64,000 nucleotides of DNA from Candidatus Aalborgicola lynettensis (GCA_016719405.1 JADJZE010000008.1:23014-87013), one strand, 5' to 3'. Numbered from the stretch's first letter, positions 19,240 through 30,216 are shown. A program made the numbers and translations. Notes: generated by a model not told the origin, from the letters alone.

Positions 19240-19273
19240 TAGCGTACAAAGGCCGCTAAAGGCCGACACAGAG

Positions 19274-19307
19274 AACCCCTAAGTGATTGATTTACTTAGG
19301 GTTTTTC
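19274..19307 (+). terminator. Intrinsic terminator after icd
   Basis: AACCCCTAAGT pairs with ACTTAGGGTTT around a 9-base loop, followed by a T-rich run. It lies 35 bases after the icd stop. Confidence 0.85.
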
Positions 19308-19384
19308 TTTGCCAAAATCCAATCACTACCAAGGATACCAATCAAAATCGCCAGGGGTTTTGAATGTGCAAATCTGACGGTCAG

Positions 19385-20239
19385 CTAGGTTGACTCGCGC
19401 TCGGCAGCCTCCAGGGTATTGACCAACAGCATGGTGATGGTCATGGGGCCCACGCCACCCGGTACCGGTGTGATGTGACTGGCCACTTGGCTCACTCCGG
19501 CAAAGTCGACATCGCCACACAGCTTGCCTTCGTCATTGCGGTTCATGCCGACGTCCAGCACCACGGCACCGGGTTTCACCATGTCGGCGGTGAGCACATT
19601 GCGCTTACCCACTGCGGCGACGATGACGTCCGCCTGCAGGGTCATGGCCTTGAGGTCGGGTGTGGCGCTGTGGCAAATGGTGACGGTTGCGTTTTGCTGC
19701 AAGAGCATCAGTGCCATGGGTTTGCCAACAATGTTGCTGCGTCCAATGACCACGGCGTGTTTGCCGCGCAGAGAGTAGCCGATGGATTCCAGCATCTTCA
19801 TGCACCCGTAGGGCGTGCAGGGCCAGAAGCCGGGCCGACCCACCATTAATGCACCGGCGCTGGCAACGTGAAATCCATCCACGTCCTTCGCTGGCGAAAT
19901 GGCCTCAATCACCTTGTGCGCGTCGATGTGGGCGGGCAGGGGCAGTTGCACCAGGATGCCGTGGATAGTGGGGTCGTTGTTAAGGGCATCGACGCGCGCC
20001 AGCAGTTCCGCCTCCGTCATGGAAACATCAAATTTTTCCAGCACCGAGTGCAGGCCTGCATCCTGGCAGGCCTTGACCTTGTTGCGCACATACACCTGGC
20101 TGGCGGGGTTTTCACCCACCAGCACCACGGCCAGGCCGGGGGTTATGCCACGGGCCTTGAGGGCGGTGGTGCGTGCGGCGACATCTTCACGCAGTTGTTT
20201 GGAGAGCGCGTTGCCGTCAATCAGTTGTGCTGTGGTCAT
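19385..20239 (-). CDS. folD: Bifunctional methylenetetrahydrofolate dehydrogenase/cyclohydrolase
   Basis: Two steps of one-carbon folate metabolism in the cytosol. The 284-residue protein has the catalytic Tyr and Lys in VYVRNKVKACQDAGL, the signature ILVQLPLPAHID, and the NADP site VVIGRSNIVGKPMALMLL. PGGVGPMTITMLL marks the C-terminus. The ATG at 20239 was chosen because GGAA lies seven bases before it; a TTG 12 bases upstream is less likely. The gene follows the response regulator gene, with a hairpin terminator between them. Confidence 0.97.
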   Translation of the reverse strand: MTTAQLIDGNALSKQLREDVAARTTALKARGITPGLAVVLVGENPASQVYVRNKVKACQDAGLHSVLEKFDVSMTEAELLARVDALNNDPTIHGILVQLPLPAHIDAHKVIEAISPAKDVDGFHVASAGALMVGRPGFWPCTPYGCMKMLESIGYSLRGKHAVVIGRSNIVGKPMALMLLQQNATVTICHSATPDLKAMTLQADVIVAAVGKRNVLTADMVKPGAVVLDVGMNRNDEGKLCGDVDFAGVSQVASHITPVPGGVGPMTITMLLVNTLEAAEREST

Positions 20240-20252
20240 TTCAAATTCCAAT

Positions 20253-20284
20253 TAAAAACGCCCGCAATCCTTATGGGGCGGGCG
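20253..20284 (-). terminator. Intrinsic terminator between fixJ-like gene and folD
   Basis: Read on the minus strand, ACGCCCGC pairs with GCGGGCGT around an 11-base loop and is followed by TTTTTAAT. It lies about 75 bases after the response regulator stop and just before the folD start, so it separates the two transcripts. Confidence 0.8.
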
Positions 20285-20358
20285 TGAGGTGCTATTAAAT
20301 AAATAACATTGCGGGACAGACCGCAGCGCAGCAAGCTCTGTCCTCAACATGCCAGGGG

Positions 20359-20985
20359 TCAGACTTTGGCAACCGCCTGGCCCAGGGCAATCTTGAGCAA
20401 ATCGGCCACGGTGTTGGCACTGAGCTTTTCCATGATGTTGGCGCGGTGCGCTTCCACGGTTTTGATGCTGATGCCCAGGTCGTCGGCAATTTGTTTGTTC
20501 AATCGACCCGCAACGATGCGTTCCATGACCTGCGATTCGCGCAGCGTCAGCTTGGACAGCAGGGCATCCCGGTCCACCGATAACTGGTATTCCGCAAACG
20601 CGTCTTTGGCCTGCTCCAGCATGCGCTCTACCAAACCGACCAACTGGTCTTCCTTGAAAGGTTTCTGGATAAAGTCCATGGCCCCTTTTTTCATGGTGTC
20701 TACCGCCATGGGTACATCACCGTGGCCGGTGATGAAGACAATAGGCAGGGGCGAGCGGCCTTCGATCAGGCGGCTTTGTAGCTCCAGCCCGGTCATGCCA
20801 CCCATGCGGATATCGACAATCAGGCACGCCACTTCGCGTGGGTCGTAGCGGCTTAAAAACGATTCGGCGGAGTCGAAGCAGCGGACCCGATAACCTTTGC
20901 CTTCCAGTAACCACTGCAGTGAATCACGCACTGCTTCGTCGTCGTCCACAACGTACACCATGCCGCGTTTGGGTATCAAGCTCAT
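20359..20985 (-). CDS. FixJ-type response regulator
   Basis: A 208-residue response regulator. The receiver domain (about 8-125) has the acidic pocket VVDDDEA, the phospho-acceptor Asp at about 58 in CLIVDIRMGG, and the Lys in IQKPFKE. The C-terminal LuxR/FixJ helix-turn-helix (about 140-205) includes LTLRESQVMERIVAGRLNKQ. The gene starts directly after the stop of the kinase gene (no spacer), so the two are a cognate pair translated together. Target genes are not known; the pdh operon diverges just upstream of the kinase and is a candidate. Confidence 0.95.
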   Translation of the reverse strand: MSLIPKRGMVYVVDDDEAVRDSLQWLLEGKGYRVRCFDSAESFLSRYDPREVACLIVDIRMGGMTGLELQSRLIEGRSPLPIVFITGHGDVPMAVDTMKKGAMDFIQKPFKEDQLVGLVERMLEQAKDAFAEYQLSVDRDALLSKLTLRESQVMERIVAGRLNKQIADDLGISIKTVEAHRANIMEKLSANTVADLLKIALGQAVAKV

Positions 20986-23538
20986 TCAGGGTTCCAGGGT
21001 TTTATCAGTGGTTGGTGGATGAATTCCGGCATCCGTGGGGGCCTCGGTGAGGGGGATCCAAAACGAAAACCGGCACCCCGTCACATCGTTGCCATTGTAG
21101 AGGTTCTCTGCCGTCATCCGCCCCAGGTGCGATTCGACAATCGAGCGACATAAAGACAGTCCGATGCCCATGCCGTCGGACTTGGTGGAGTAAAAAGCCT
21201 CGTACAGCCGGGCCATGACTTCGGGCGCCAAACCCTTGCCGGTGTCTTGTACCGAAAACTCGATCACCGCCTTGTCGTCGATCGTTTTGGGCAGTACACG
21301 CAACTCAATAATGCGCTCCGACGTCTGGCGCAGTGCCATGTCAATCGCTTCGGCCGCGTTGCGCAGCAGGTTGACCAGCACCTGCTCAATCAGAATCGGG
21401 TCGACCATCAGCGCGGGCAGGCGCGCCGCCACATAGGGGTTGAGCCGAACGTTGAATTTGCGCAATTCGATTTCAGCCAACTCCACCGCCTCGGCCACCA
21501 TGGTGGCAATCTCCGCCCGCGTGCGGTTGGGCTCACTGCGCTTGACGAAGGCGCGGATGCGCTGAATGATTTGCCCCGCGCGTTGCGCCTGCTTGGCCGT
21601 TTTTTCCAGCGCGATGAGCAAATCTTCTTCGGTAATCTGTTTTTCCTTGATCCGCGACACCATGCCGTTGCAGTAGTTGTTGATGGCGGTCAGGGGCTGG
21701 TTGAGTTCGTGCGCCACGCTCGACGCCATCTCGCCCATGGTGATCAGGCGGCTGGCGGTTTGCGCCCGCTCAATCTGGCTGGCGGCCTGTTCTTCGGACA
21801 GGCGCCGCCCGGTGATGTCGGTGGCAATCACCATTTGTGCCAGGCGGCCGTCTACCCAACTCAGGTAACGGGTACGCACCTCCAGCCATTTGCCCAGCTC
21901 GGTGATAAAAATTTCGGCACTTTCGGCTTCGGTTTCCGGCAAGGCGGCGATGGGTAAACCGGCAAACGAATCCACACTGTCTTCGGTCTCATCACTGTTG
22001 GCGGGAGCGGGTGGCACACCGGCCTGCGCCACCAGTTGCAGGTGGCCGCCGGTTTGCACGCCAAACCACTGGCGGTACAGCTTGTTGGCAAACAGCAGTT
22101 CATCGCTGCCCAGGGGCGCCACCGAGATGGAGGCGTCGAGCGCCTCCAGCACGGTGGTAAAGCGCTGGTGCGAGGCCGACAACTGCTCGCGCACCCGGTT
22201 GGGCTCGGTGATGTCGGTCATGGAGGTCATCCACCCGGTTTGTTTGCCCACGGCATCAATCAGGGGCGACACGTAGAGCCGCGCATCAAACACGGTGCCA
22301 TCGCGGCGCTTGACGCGCAACTGGATGCCCCCGGGATTGGTTTTGCCGGTTACCTCATCCTCCAGTCGGGATTCCTGGTGCTCACGCTCGTTGTCGGGCC
22401 AGTACGGGAAGGGGGCCGTGCGCCCCACCAGTTCGGACTCGGCCCAACCCGTCATCTGGCAGAACGCTGCGTTCACGTAGGTAACGCGGCCCTGCAGATC
22501 CATGGCGCGCATGCCGGTGAGGATGGAGTTTTCCATGGCGCGGCGAAAGGTGGTCTCCGACATCAGTGCCTGCTGGGTTTGCATGCGCCTGCGGTTGTGG
22601 CGCCAGTTGGCAATCAGCATCCAGGCGGTCATCAGGCTCAGGGTGCTGACCAGCCAGAACAGGCCACTGCCAATCACGCCCAGCGAAGCGCGGTAGGCCT
22701 GCGCCCGCACCACCAGGCCGCGCCCCACCAGTGACACCGGCATGGCGTACTCGTTGGTGGGGCTGCTCCAGGGAATGAGTTTGGTGACAGCCTTTTTGGT
22801 GGGAATGGCTGTGCCCGCCAGCACGGTGCCATTGCCATCGAGCAGCGATACCGCATACCGTGCCGACACCTCGGTGGGTACCCCGTAGCGAAACAGCCCG
22901 TCGATCGAATACTCAACCAGCAACACGCCCGAAAAACGCTCGCGCTCGTTCAGGGGGATGTGCAGTTGCAACAGCGGCGCGTCGTCAGTGCTGCGGGTGC
23001 GTTGCACGTACACCGGTTGGTTCAGTTCGCGGGCCTGGGTAAAGCCACTTTGGCGGTCGCGGCGGTTGAGCGCTTCGTTGCCCTGGTGCACCAGGTTGGC
23101 GGCGGCAATGGCGCTGCCCTGGCTGAAGCGAATGCGCCTGCGCTCGTCGAGCCAGGCCACACCTTGCAGCTCGGGGTACTGGTTGAGCATGGTATCCACG
23201 CGCGATTTGAAGTCTTCCAAACCCATGTCGCGGTTGGCCAATTCGCGCGCCATGCGCATGAATTGTTCCTGGCGCTCTAGCAGGCGCAGGCGCAGGCGCT
23301 GCTGGGTGTATTCCACATCGCGCTGCACGGCCTGTTGCTCGCGGTCAATTTCTTCCAGCTGCAAATACGCCAGCGCGGCGACGATGGCGGCAAAAAACAG
23401 AAGAACCGCCAGCAGAGGGGCCAACACGGCGAAACGATCCTGGCGCTGGGGGGTTAAGTGACGCCACCAGTGTTGGGCCCGCTCCACAGTGGGAATCCCG
23501 ATTTGGCCGGGCAATGAACTCAGGGTAGACAAAGACAT
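20986..23538 (-). CDS. Membrane PAS sensor histidine kinase, FixL-like
   Basis: An 850-residue sensor kinase. A transmembrane helix at about 37-60 (LAPLLAVLLFFAAIVAALAYL) and another near 285-310 (IGSGLFWLVSTLSLMTAWML) bracket a periplasmic sensing domain of about 225 residues. PAS-type segments follow at about 325-450 and 455-590. The phospho-accepting His is about residue 610 in SSVAHELNQPLTAINN, and the ATPase domain has NLLRNAAEAID, DTGKGL and GMGIGLSLCRSI. The H-box is of the FixL/DctB class. No clear haem-PAS signature is seen, so oxygen sensing should not be assumed. Partner of the adjacent FixJ-type regulator. Confidence 0.93.
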   Translation of the reverse strand: MSLSTLSSLPGQIGIPTVERAQHWWRHLTPQRQDRFAVLAPLLAVLLFFAAIVAALAYLQLEEIDREQQAVQRDVEYTQQRLRLRLLERQEQFMRMARELANRDMGLEDFKSRVDTMLNQYPELQGVAWLDERRRIRFSQGSAIAAANLVHQGNEALNRRDRQSGFTQARELNQPVYVQRTRSTDDAPLLQLHIPLNERERFSGVLLVEYSIDGLFRYGVPTEVSARYAVSLLDGNGTVLAGTAIPTKKAVTKLIPWSSPTNEYAMPVSLVGRGLVVRAQAYRASLGVIGSGLFWLVSTLSLMTAWMLIANWRHNRRRMQTQQALMSETTFRRAMENSILTGMRAMDLQGRVTYVNAAFCQMTGWAESELVGRTAPFPYWPDNEREHQESRLEDEVTGKTNPGGIQLRVKRRDGTVFDARLYVSPLIDAVGKQTGWMTSMTDITEPNRVREQLSASHQRFTTVLEALDASISVAPLGSDELLFANKLYRQWFGVQTGGHLQLVAQAGVPPAPANSDETEDSVDSFAGLPIAALPETEAESAEIFITELGKWLEVRTRYLSWVDGRLAQMVIATDITGRRLSEEQAASQIERAQTASRLITMGEMASSVAHELNQPLTAINNYCNGMVSRIKEKQITEEDLLIALEKTAKQAQRAGQIIQRIRAFVKRSEPNRTRAEIATMVAEAVELAEIELRKFNVRLNPYVAARLPALMVDPILIEQVLVNLLRNAAEAIDMALRQTSERIIELRVLPKTIDDKAVIEFSVQDTGKGLAPEVMARLYEAFYSTKSDGMGIGLSLCRSIVESHLGRMTAENLYNGNDVTGCRFSFWIPLTEAPTDAGIHPPTTDKTLEP

Positions 23539-23609
23539 GGGCCGAGTGTAGGGGAGTGCGGTTGGGCTGTTTTCTCAATAATTCATAATATGAAATTATC
23601 AATCGTAAT

Positions 23610-23637
23610 TTGAAATATTAAATATTCTGTGTAAAAA
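23610..23637 (+). promoter_or_regulatory. Candidate promoter of the pdh operon
   Basis: TTGAAA, a 16-base AT-rich spacer and TAAAAA form a plausible sigma-70 promoter, with the -10 about 60 bases before the aceE start. The whole stretch 23570-23660 is much richer in A and T than the surroundings, and TAATTCATAATATGAAATTA at 23579-23598 is nearly palindromic, possibly an operator. Confidence 0.4.
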
Positions 23638-23695
23638 TAGGCTCACCGTACTAAATTACGTCTTCCCTTTGCGCCCACCCCAACAGGAGCACCCG

Positions 23696-26413
23696 ATGTC
23701 AGCAGTCACCCCCAGCGCGGCCAACACCCCATCCATCGACCTGGACAGCCAGGAAACCCGTGAATGGATGGATGCCTTGTCCGCCGTCATTCAGGCCGAG
23801 GGGCCGGAGCGGGCGCATTACCTGTTGGAGCAGTTGCTGGAGCACGCCCGCGAAAGCAGCATCGACATGCCGTTTTCCGCCAACACCGGCTACGTCAACA
23901 CCATTGAGAGCGACCACGAAGCACACTCACCTGGCAACTTGGAGTTTGAGGGGCGCCTGCGCGCCTACATGCGCTGGAACGCCATGGCCATGGTGGTCAA
24001 GGCCAACCGGCACCATCCCGTTGACGGGGGTGATCTGGGCGGCCACATTGGCTCGTTTGCCTCGCTGGCACACATGTTTGGTGCGGGGTTTAACCATTTT
24101 TGGCACGCCGAAAGCCACGCTCCGGGCAAAGAGCACGGCGGCGACTGCCTGTTCATTCAGGGCCACTCGGCACCGGGCGTCTATGCCCGGGCTTACCTGG
24201 AAGGCCGCTTGACCGAAGAGCAGTTGCTCAACTTCCGCCAGGAGGTGGACGGGCGCGGCTTGTCGAGCTACCCGCACCCCAAGCTCATGCCCGATTTCTG
24301 GCAGTTCTCCACCGTCTCCATGGGGCTGGGGCCGCTGATGGCGATTTATCAGGCGCGCTTCTTAAAGTATTTGCACGCCCGGGGCATTGCCAACACCGAG
24401 AACCGCAAGGTGTGGGTGTTTTGTGGCGACGGCGAGATGGACGAAGTGGAGTCGCTGGGCGCCATTGGCCTGGCCGCACGCGAAAAGCTCGACAACCTCA
24501 TTTTTGTCGTCAATTGCAATCTGCAACGCCTGGACGGCCCGGTGCGTGGCAACGGCAAGATCATTCAGGAACTGGAGAGCGAGTTCCGCGGTGCGGGTTG
24601 GAACGTGCTCAAAGTCATTTGGGGTAGCGAGTGGGATGCACTGCTGGCGCGCGACAAAGACGGTGCCTTGCGCAAGATCATGATGGACACGCTGGATGGC
24701 GACTACCAGGCCTTCAAGGCCAATGACGGCGCCTTTGTGCGCAAGCACTTCTTTGGCCGCGACCCGCGCACGCTGGAGATGGTGGCCAAAATGAGCGACG
24801 ACGACATCTTCGCCCTGCGCCGTGGAGGCCACGACAACAAAAAGATGTTTGCCGCCTTCCACGCCGCATCGCACCACAGCGGCGAACCCACCGTCATTCT
24901 GGCCAAAACCGTGAAAGGTTTTGGCATGGGTAAAGCGGGCGAGGGCAAAAACAATGTGCACCAGACCAAGAAGCTCACCGACGAGGATATCAAGGCCTTT
25001 CGCGACCGATTCAACATCCCCATTCCCGATAGCGAAATCAGCGCGTTGCCCTTCTACAAACCGGCCGACGACACGCCCGAGATGCGCTACCTGCATGAGC
25101 GCCGCGAGGCCCTTGGCGGCTACCTGCCGCACCGCCGCACCAAGGCGGACGAGCAGTTCACCATTCCCTCTTTGGAAACTTTTGCCTCGGTGATGGAGCC
25201 CACGCCCGAGGGGCGCGAAATCTCCACCACCCAAGCCTATGTGCGCTTTTTGACCACGCTGTTGCGCGACAAGGCGCTGGGCCCACGCGTGGTGCCCATT
25301 GTGGTGGACGAGTCGCGCACCTTTGGCATGGAGGGCTTGTTCCGCCAGATTGGCATTTACAACCCCAAGGGCCAGCTCTACACCCCGGTCGACAAAGACC
25401 AGGTGATGTACTACCGCGAAGACAAGGCCGGGCAGATTCTGCAAGAGGGCATTAACGAGGCCGGCGGCATGGCCAGCTGGATCGCAGCGGCCACCAGTTA
25501 CAGCACCAGCAACCGCATCATGGTGCCGTTCTATGTGTACTACTCGATGTTCGGCTTCCAGCGCATTGGTGACCTGGCCTGGGCTGCCGGCGACATGCTG
25601 GCGCGCGGCTTTTTGCTGGGCGGCACCAGCGGGCGTACCACGCTCAATGGCGAAGGCTTGCAGCATGAAGACGGCCACAGCCAGATATTGGCCAACACCA
25701 TTCCCAATTGCGTGAGTTACGACCCCACGTTTGCGCACGAGGTGGGCATCATCTTGCACCACGGCTTGAAGCGCATGGTGGAAAAGCAGGAAGACGTTTT
25801 TTACTACATCACCCTGCTCAACGAAAACTACGCCATGCCGGGTCTGACCCCGGGTACTGAAGAGCAGATCATCAAGGGCATGTACCTGTGCAAAGAAGGC
25901 CCAAAGATGACGCCACGCGTGCAACTGCTGGGTTCGGGCTCCATTCTGCGTGAGGCGTTGGCAGCGCAAGAGTTGCTGGCATTGGACTGGGGTGTAGGCT
26001 CCAACGTGTGGAGTTGCCCCAGCTTTAACGAGCTGGCCCGCGACGGCCAAAACTGCGAGCGCCACAACCTGCTGCACCCCACCGATGCGCCGCAAGTGCC
26101 GTTTGTGGCCCAGCAGCTGGACAAACACACCGGCCCGGTGGTGGCCGCTACCGACTACATGAAGGCCTTTGCCGAGCAGATTCGCGCTTTCATCCCCAAG
26201 GGCCGCGCCTACAAGGTGCTGGGCACCGACGGCTTTGGCCGCAGCGACTTCCGCTCCAAGCTGCGCGAGCACTTTGAGGTGAACCGCCATTTCATCGTGG
26301 TGGCGGCCCTGAAGTCTCTGAGCGAGGAGGGCAGTGTTCCGGTGTCGAAGGTAGCCGAGGCGATTGCCAAATATGGCATCCAGGCTGACAAGGTCAACCC
26401 GCTGTACGCCTGA
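23696..26413 (+). CDS. aceE: Pyruvate dehydrogenase E1 component, homodimeric
   Basis: Decarboxylates pyruvate with thiamine diphosphate and passes the acetyl group to lipoyl-E2. At 905 residues it is the usual homodimeric E1. Typical segments are GGHIGSFASLAHMFGAGFNH, the TPP-binding region WVFCGDGEMDEVESLGAI with NCNLQRLDGPVRGN, and the C-terminal GTDGFGRSDFR. The ATG at 23696 follows AGGAG; a TTG 27 bases upstream is unlikely. The first gene of aceE-aceF-lpdA, 24 bases before aceF. Confidence 0.98.
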   Translation: MSAVTPSAANTPSIDLDSQETREWMDALSAVIQAEGPERAHYLLEQLLEHARESSIDMPFSANTGYVNTIESDHEAHSPGNLEFEGRLRAYMRWNAMAMVVKANRHHPVDGGDLGGHIGSFASLAHMFGAGFNHFWHAESHAPGKEHGGDCLFIQGHSAPGVYARAYLEGRLTEEQLLNFRQEVDGRGLSSYPHPKLMPDFWQFSTVSMGLGPLMAIYQARFLKYLHARGIANTENRKVWVFCGDGEMDEVESLGAIGLAAREKLDNLIFVVNCNLQRLDGPVRGNGKIIQELESEFRGAGWNVLKVIWGSEWDALLARDKDGALRKIMMDTLDGDYQAFKANDGAFVRKHFFGRDPRTLEMVAKMSDDDIFALRRGGHDNKKMFAAFHAASHHSGEPTVILAKTVKGFGMGKAGEGKNNVHQTKKLTDEDIKAFRDRFNIPIPDSEISALPFYKPADDTPEMRYLHERREALGGYLPHRRTKADEQFTIPSLETFASVMEPTPEGREISTTQAYVRFLTTLLRDKALGPRVVPIVVDESRTFGMEGLFRQIGIYNPKGQLYTPVDKDQVMYYREDKAGQILQEGINEAGGMASWIAAATSYSTSNRIMVPFYVYYSMFGFQRIGDLAWAAGDMLARGFLLGGTSGRTTLNGEGLQHEDGHSQILANTIPNCVSYDPTFAHEVGIILHHGLKRMVEKQEDVFYYITLLNENYAMPGLTPGTEEQIIKGMYLCKEGPKMTPRVQLLGSGSILREALAAQELLALDWGVGSNVWSCPSFNELARDGQNCERHNLLHPTDAPQVPFVAQQLDKHTGPVVAATDYMKAFAEQIRAFIPKGRAYKVLGTDGFGRSDFRSKLREHFEVNRHFIVVAALKSLSEEGSVPVSKVAEAIAKYGIQADKVNPLYA

Positions 26414-26437
26414 CCCCAACCGATTAGAAAGAACGAA

Positions 26438-27877
26438 ATGCCATCTATTGACATCCAGGTTCCCGACATTGGCGACTTTGACGAAGTCACCGTCATCGAG
26501 TTGATGGTCAAACCCGGCGACGCCGTGCGGGTCGATCAGTCCCTTATCACTGTGGAGAGCGACAAGGCTTCCATGGAAATACCGTCCAGCCACGCCGGGG
26601 TGGTGAAGGCGCTCAAAGTTCAGCTGGGCGACAAGGTCAAACAAGGCTCCGTGGTGTTGGTGCTGGAGGCGGCGGGTGATGCGCCTGGCGCTGCTCCTGC
26701 TGCCGCGTCTGCACACTTCTGCCATCACGGCGCCTGCTTACGGTGCCACGCTTGCCCCAGCGCCCGCCATTGCAGGCCAGCCACCTTTGCTGGGTTTTTG
26801 GAGCCAAATGTGCCTTCTGCGCCCATAGACCGTGCGCAAGCAGCTTCTGTTTCTATAGCAAACGCAGTGCCAGCGGCAACGCCGCTGCCACCCCACGACC
26901 CCACCGCGCTGGCGCTCCAACTGCCGCACGCATCCCCCTCGGTGCGCAAGTTTGCGCGTACCTTGGGCGTACCGCTGGCCGAAGTGAAGGGCAGTGGCAT
27001 CAAGGGGCGTATTACCGAGGCCGATGTGCAGGCCTTTACCAAGGCAGTCATGGCCGGCAGTGTGCAGACTCAGGCCATTGCGGCGGTGGGCAAAGCCGCG
27101 CCATCCGGGGGCGGCGCGGGCGCCGAGCTGGGCCTGATCCCGTGGCCCAAGGTGGACTTTGCCAAGTTTGGCCCCATAGAGCGCAAGGAGCTGGGCCGCA
27201 TCCAGAAGATCAGCGGCGCCAACCTCACGCGCAATGCCATCGTGATTCCCGCCGTCACCAACCACGACGATGCCGACATCACGGAGCTGGAAGCGTTTCG
27301 CGTGCAGCTCAATCTGGAGGCCGAGAAGGCTGCCAAGGCCGGCGGCAGCGCTGTCAAGGTCACCATGCTGGCCTTCCTCATCAAGGCCTGCGTGGCGGCA
27401 TTGCAGAAGTTTCCCAACTTCAATTCCAGCCTGGACGGTGATGCCCTGGTCACCAAGCAGTATTGGCACATCGGTTTTGCGGCGGACACACCCAATGGGC
27501 TGATGGTGCCGGTGCTCAAGGACGCCGACAAGAAAGGCATCTTCCAGATCAGCGTTGAGATGGGCGAACTGGCCAAGAAGGCGCGCGATGGCAAGCTGAG
27601 CCCGGCCGAAATGTCGGGCGCCAGCTTCACCATTTCCAGCTTGGGCGGCATTGGCGGGCGCTACTTTACGCCCATCATCAATGCGCCCGAGGTGGCCATT
27701 TTGGGTGTGTGCAAGAGCCAGATGGAGCCGGTGTGGGATGGCAAGGCCTTCCAGCCGCGTTTGATGTTGCCGCTGTCGTTGACTTGGGATCACCGGGTGA
27801 TTGATGGGGCGGCGGCGGCGCGGTTTAACGTGTATCTGGGGCAAATACTGGCGGACTTCAGGCGCGTGTTGCTCTGA
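26438..27877 (+). CDS. aceF: Pyruvate dehydrogenase E2, dihydrolipoamide acetyltransferase
   Basis: The acetyltransferase core of the PDH complex, 479 residues. One lipoyl domain (about 1-78) has the lipoylated Lys in ESDKASMEIP. The peripheral-subunit-binding domain lies at about 165-203 (HASPSVRKFARTLGVPLAEV), and the catalytic domain follows with the active-site His and Asp in LTWDHRVIDGAAAARF. The linker at about 92-125 is odd: it reads as Cys/His-rich sequence in this frame but as normal Ala/Pro linker (SAITAPAYGATLAPAPAI) in another, suggesting two compensating indels. A copy of the dispersed repeat (26803-26863) follows in frame, so the linker is partly repeat-encoded. Confidence 0.95.
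   Translation: MPSIDIQVPDIGDFDEVTVIELMVKPGDAVRVDQSLITVESDKASMEIPSSHAGVVKALKVQLGDKVKQGSVVLVLEAAGDAPGAAPAAASAHFCHHGACLRCHACPSARHCRPATFAGFLEPNVPSAPIDRAQAASVSIANAVPAATPLPPHDPTALALQLPHASPSVRKFARTLGVPLAEVKGSGIKGRITEADVQAFTKAVMAGSVQTQAIAAVGKAAPSGGGAGAELGLIPWPKVDFAKFGPIERKELGRIQKISGANLTRNAIVIPAVTNHDDADITELEAFRVQLNLEAEKAAKAGGSAVKVTMLAFLIKACVAALQKFPNFNSSLDGDALVTKQYWHIGFAADTPNGLMVPVLKDADKKGIFQISVEMGELAKKARDGKLSPAEMSGASFTISSLGGIGGRYFTPIINAPEVAILGVCKSQMEPVWDGKAFQPRLMLPLSLTWDHRVIDGAAAARFNVYLGQILADFRRVLL
26803..26863 (+). repeat. Dispersed ~60 bp repeat, copy in aceF linker
   Basis: Begins GCCAAATGTGCCTTCTGCGC and ends TTTCTATAGCAAA. It is read in the plus orientation and encodes PNVPSAPIDRAQAASVSIAN in the frame of aceF. 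Aligns base for base with the copies in lpdA (28305) and in the enoyl-CoA hydratase gene (46676). Confidence 0.75.
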
Positions 27878-27923
27878 GCTGCGGGGTAGCGGCTTGATGA
27901 GCAGCGGCCTGTGGTGGCAGCGT

Positions 27924-27988
27924 GTGGGGCTTGGAGCCCCGCCTCATGCTGCCAAATGCGCAGAAATCGGCGGGGCCCCAAGCCCCAC
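27924..27988. repeat. Long inverted repeat in the aceF-lpdA spacer
   Basis: Arms of 20 bases (27924-27943 and 27969-27988) match with one mismatch and pair as GTGGGGCTTGGAGCCCCGCC against its complement, with a 25-base loop. There is no T run, so it is not a standard terminator. In RNA it would be a very stable GC-rich hairpin in the middle of the pdh transcript. It could protect the aceEF message end or tune the amount of lpdA made. Confidence 0.75.
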
Positions 27989-28053
27989 TCGCTGCAGCGC
28001 GCATTCAGGCACGCGATGCCTTTTGAAAAACACTTTTTGATTTGGATTTGAAC

Positions 28054-29964
<1,911 letters not shown>

Positions 29965-29967
29965 GTC

Positions 29968-30156
29968 AAACTCCACAACGTCTTCTCCCGACTGCCGGTG
30001 CGTCTTTGGGAGCTGAGCGATCGTATTGGCGTGCTGGCACCGAATACGCCGCGCAGGATGAGTCTGTTCGCACGGGTGCGGTTGCGCCTGCCTCTGCCCA
30101 AGAATGGAGATACCCAAGAATCTCGTGCAACTGGCTCAGACCACTCGCTTAGGTAG
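29968..30156 (+). other. Open frame after lpdA, possible gene fragment
   Basis: The lpdA frame stays open for 62 more codons after its stop codon. It gives LPVRLWELSDRIGVLAPNTP and then an Arg/Leu-rich stretch. It has no start codon near its head and looks like the C-terminal remnant of another gene. I do not recognise the source. The rest of the 252-base gap up to the GlxA-type gene holds a copy of the dispersed repeat. Confidence 0.3.
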
Positions 30157-30186
30157 ACCCAGCGCGCAGTCCAGCCCGCAATAGCA

Positions 30187-30216
30187 TTGCGTAAGCAGCT
30201 ATTGTTTTGGTAGCAA
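30187..30216 (+). repeat. Dispersed repeat, short intergenic copy
   Basis: TTGCGTAAGCAGCTATTGTT followed by TTGGTAGCAA matches the right half of the element. The left half is poorly conserved. It lies between the lpdA tail and the convergent GlxA-type gene. Confidence 0.6.

Noticed and set aside
20288..20312. TGCTATTAAATAAATAACATTGCG as a further copy of the dispersed repeat.
   Set aside because: Only the GCTATTAAA part matches; the AGCTGCTTGCGC core is absent.
24362..26728. A 788-codon open frame antisense to aceE.
   Set aside because: High GC content at third codon positions opens antisense frames; the plus-strand aceE protein is certain and the antisense product resembles no family. The same holds for long antisense frames opposite acs (41402-43450) and icd (17641-19269).
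26720..26790. A zinc-ribbon-like Cys/His cluster in AceF.
   Set aside because: The sequence reads as normal linker in the next frame, so it is better explained by compensating indels than by a new metal site.
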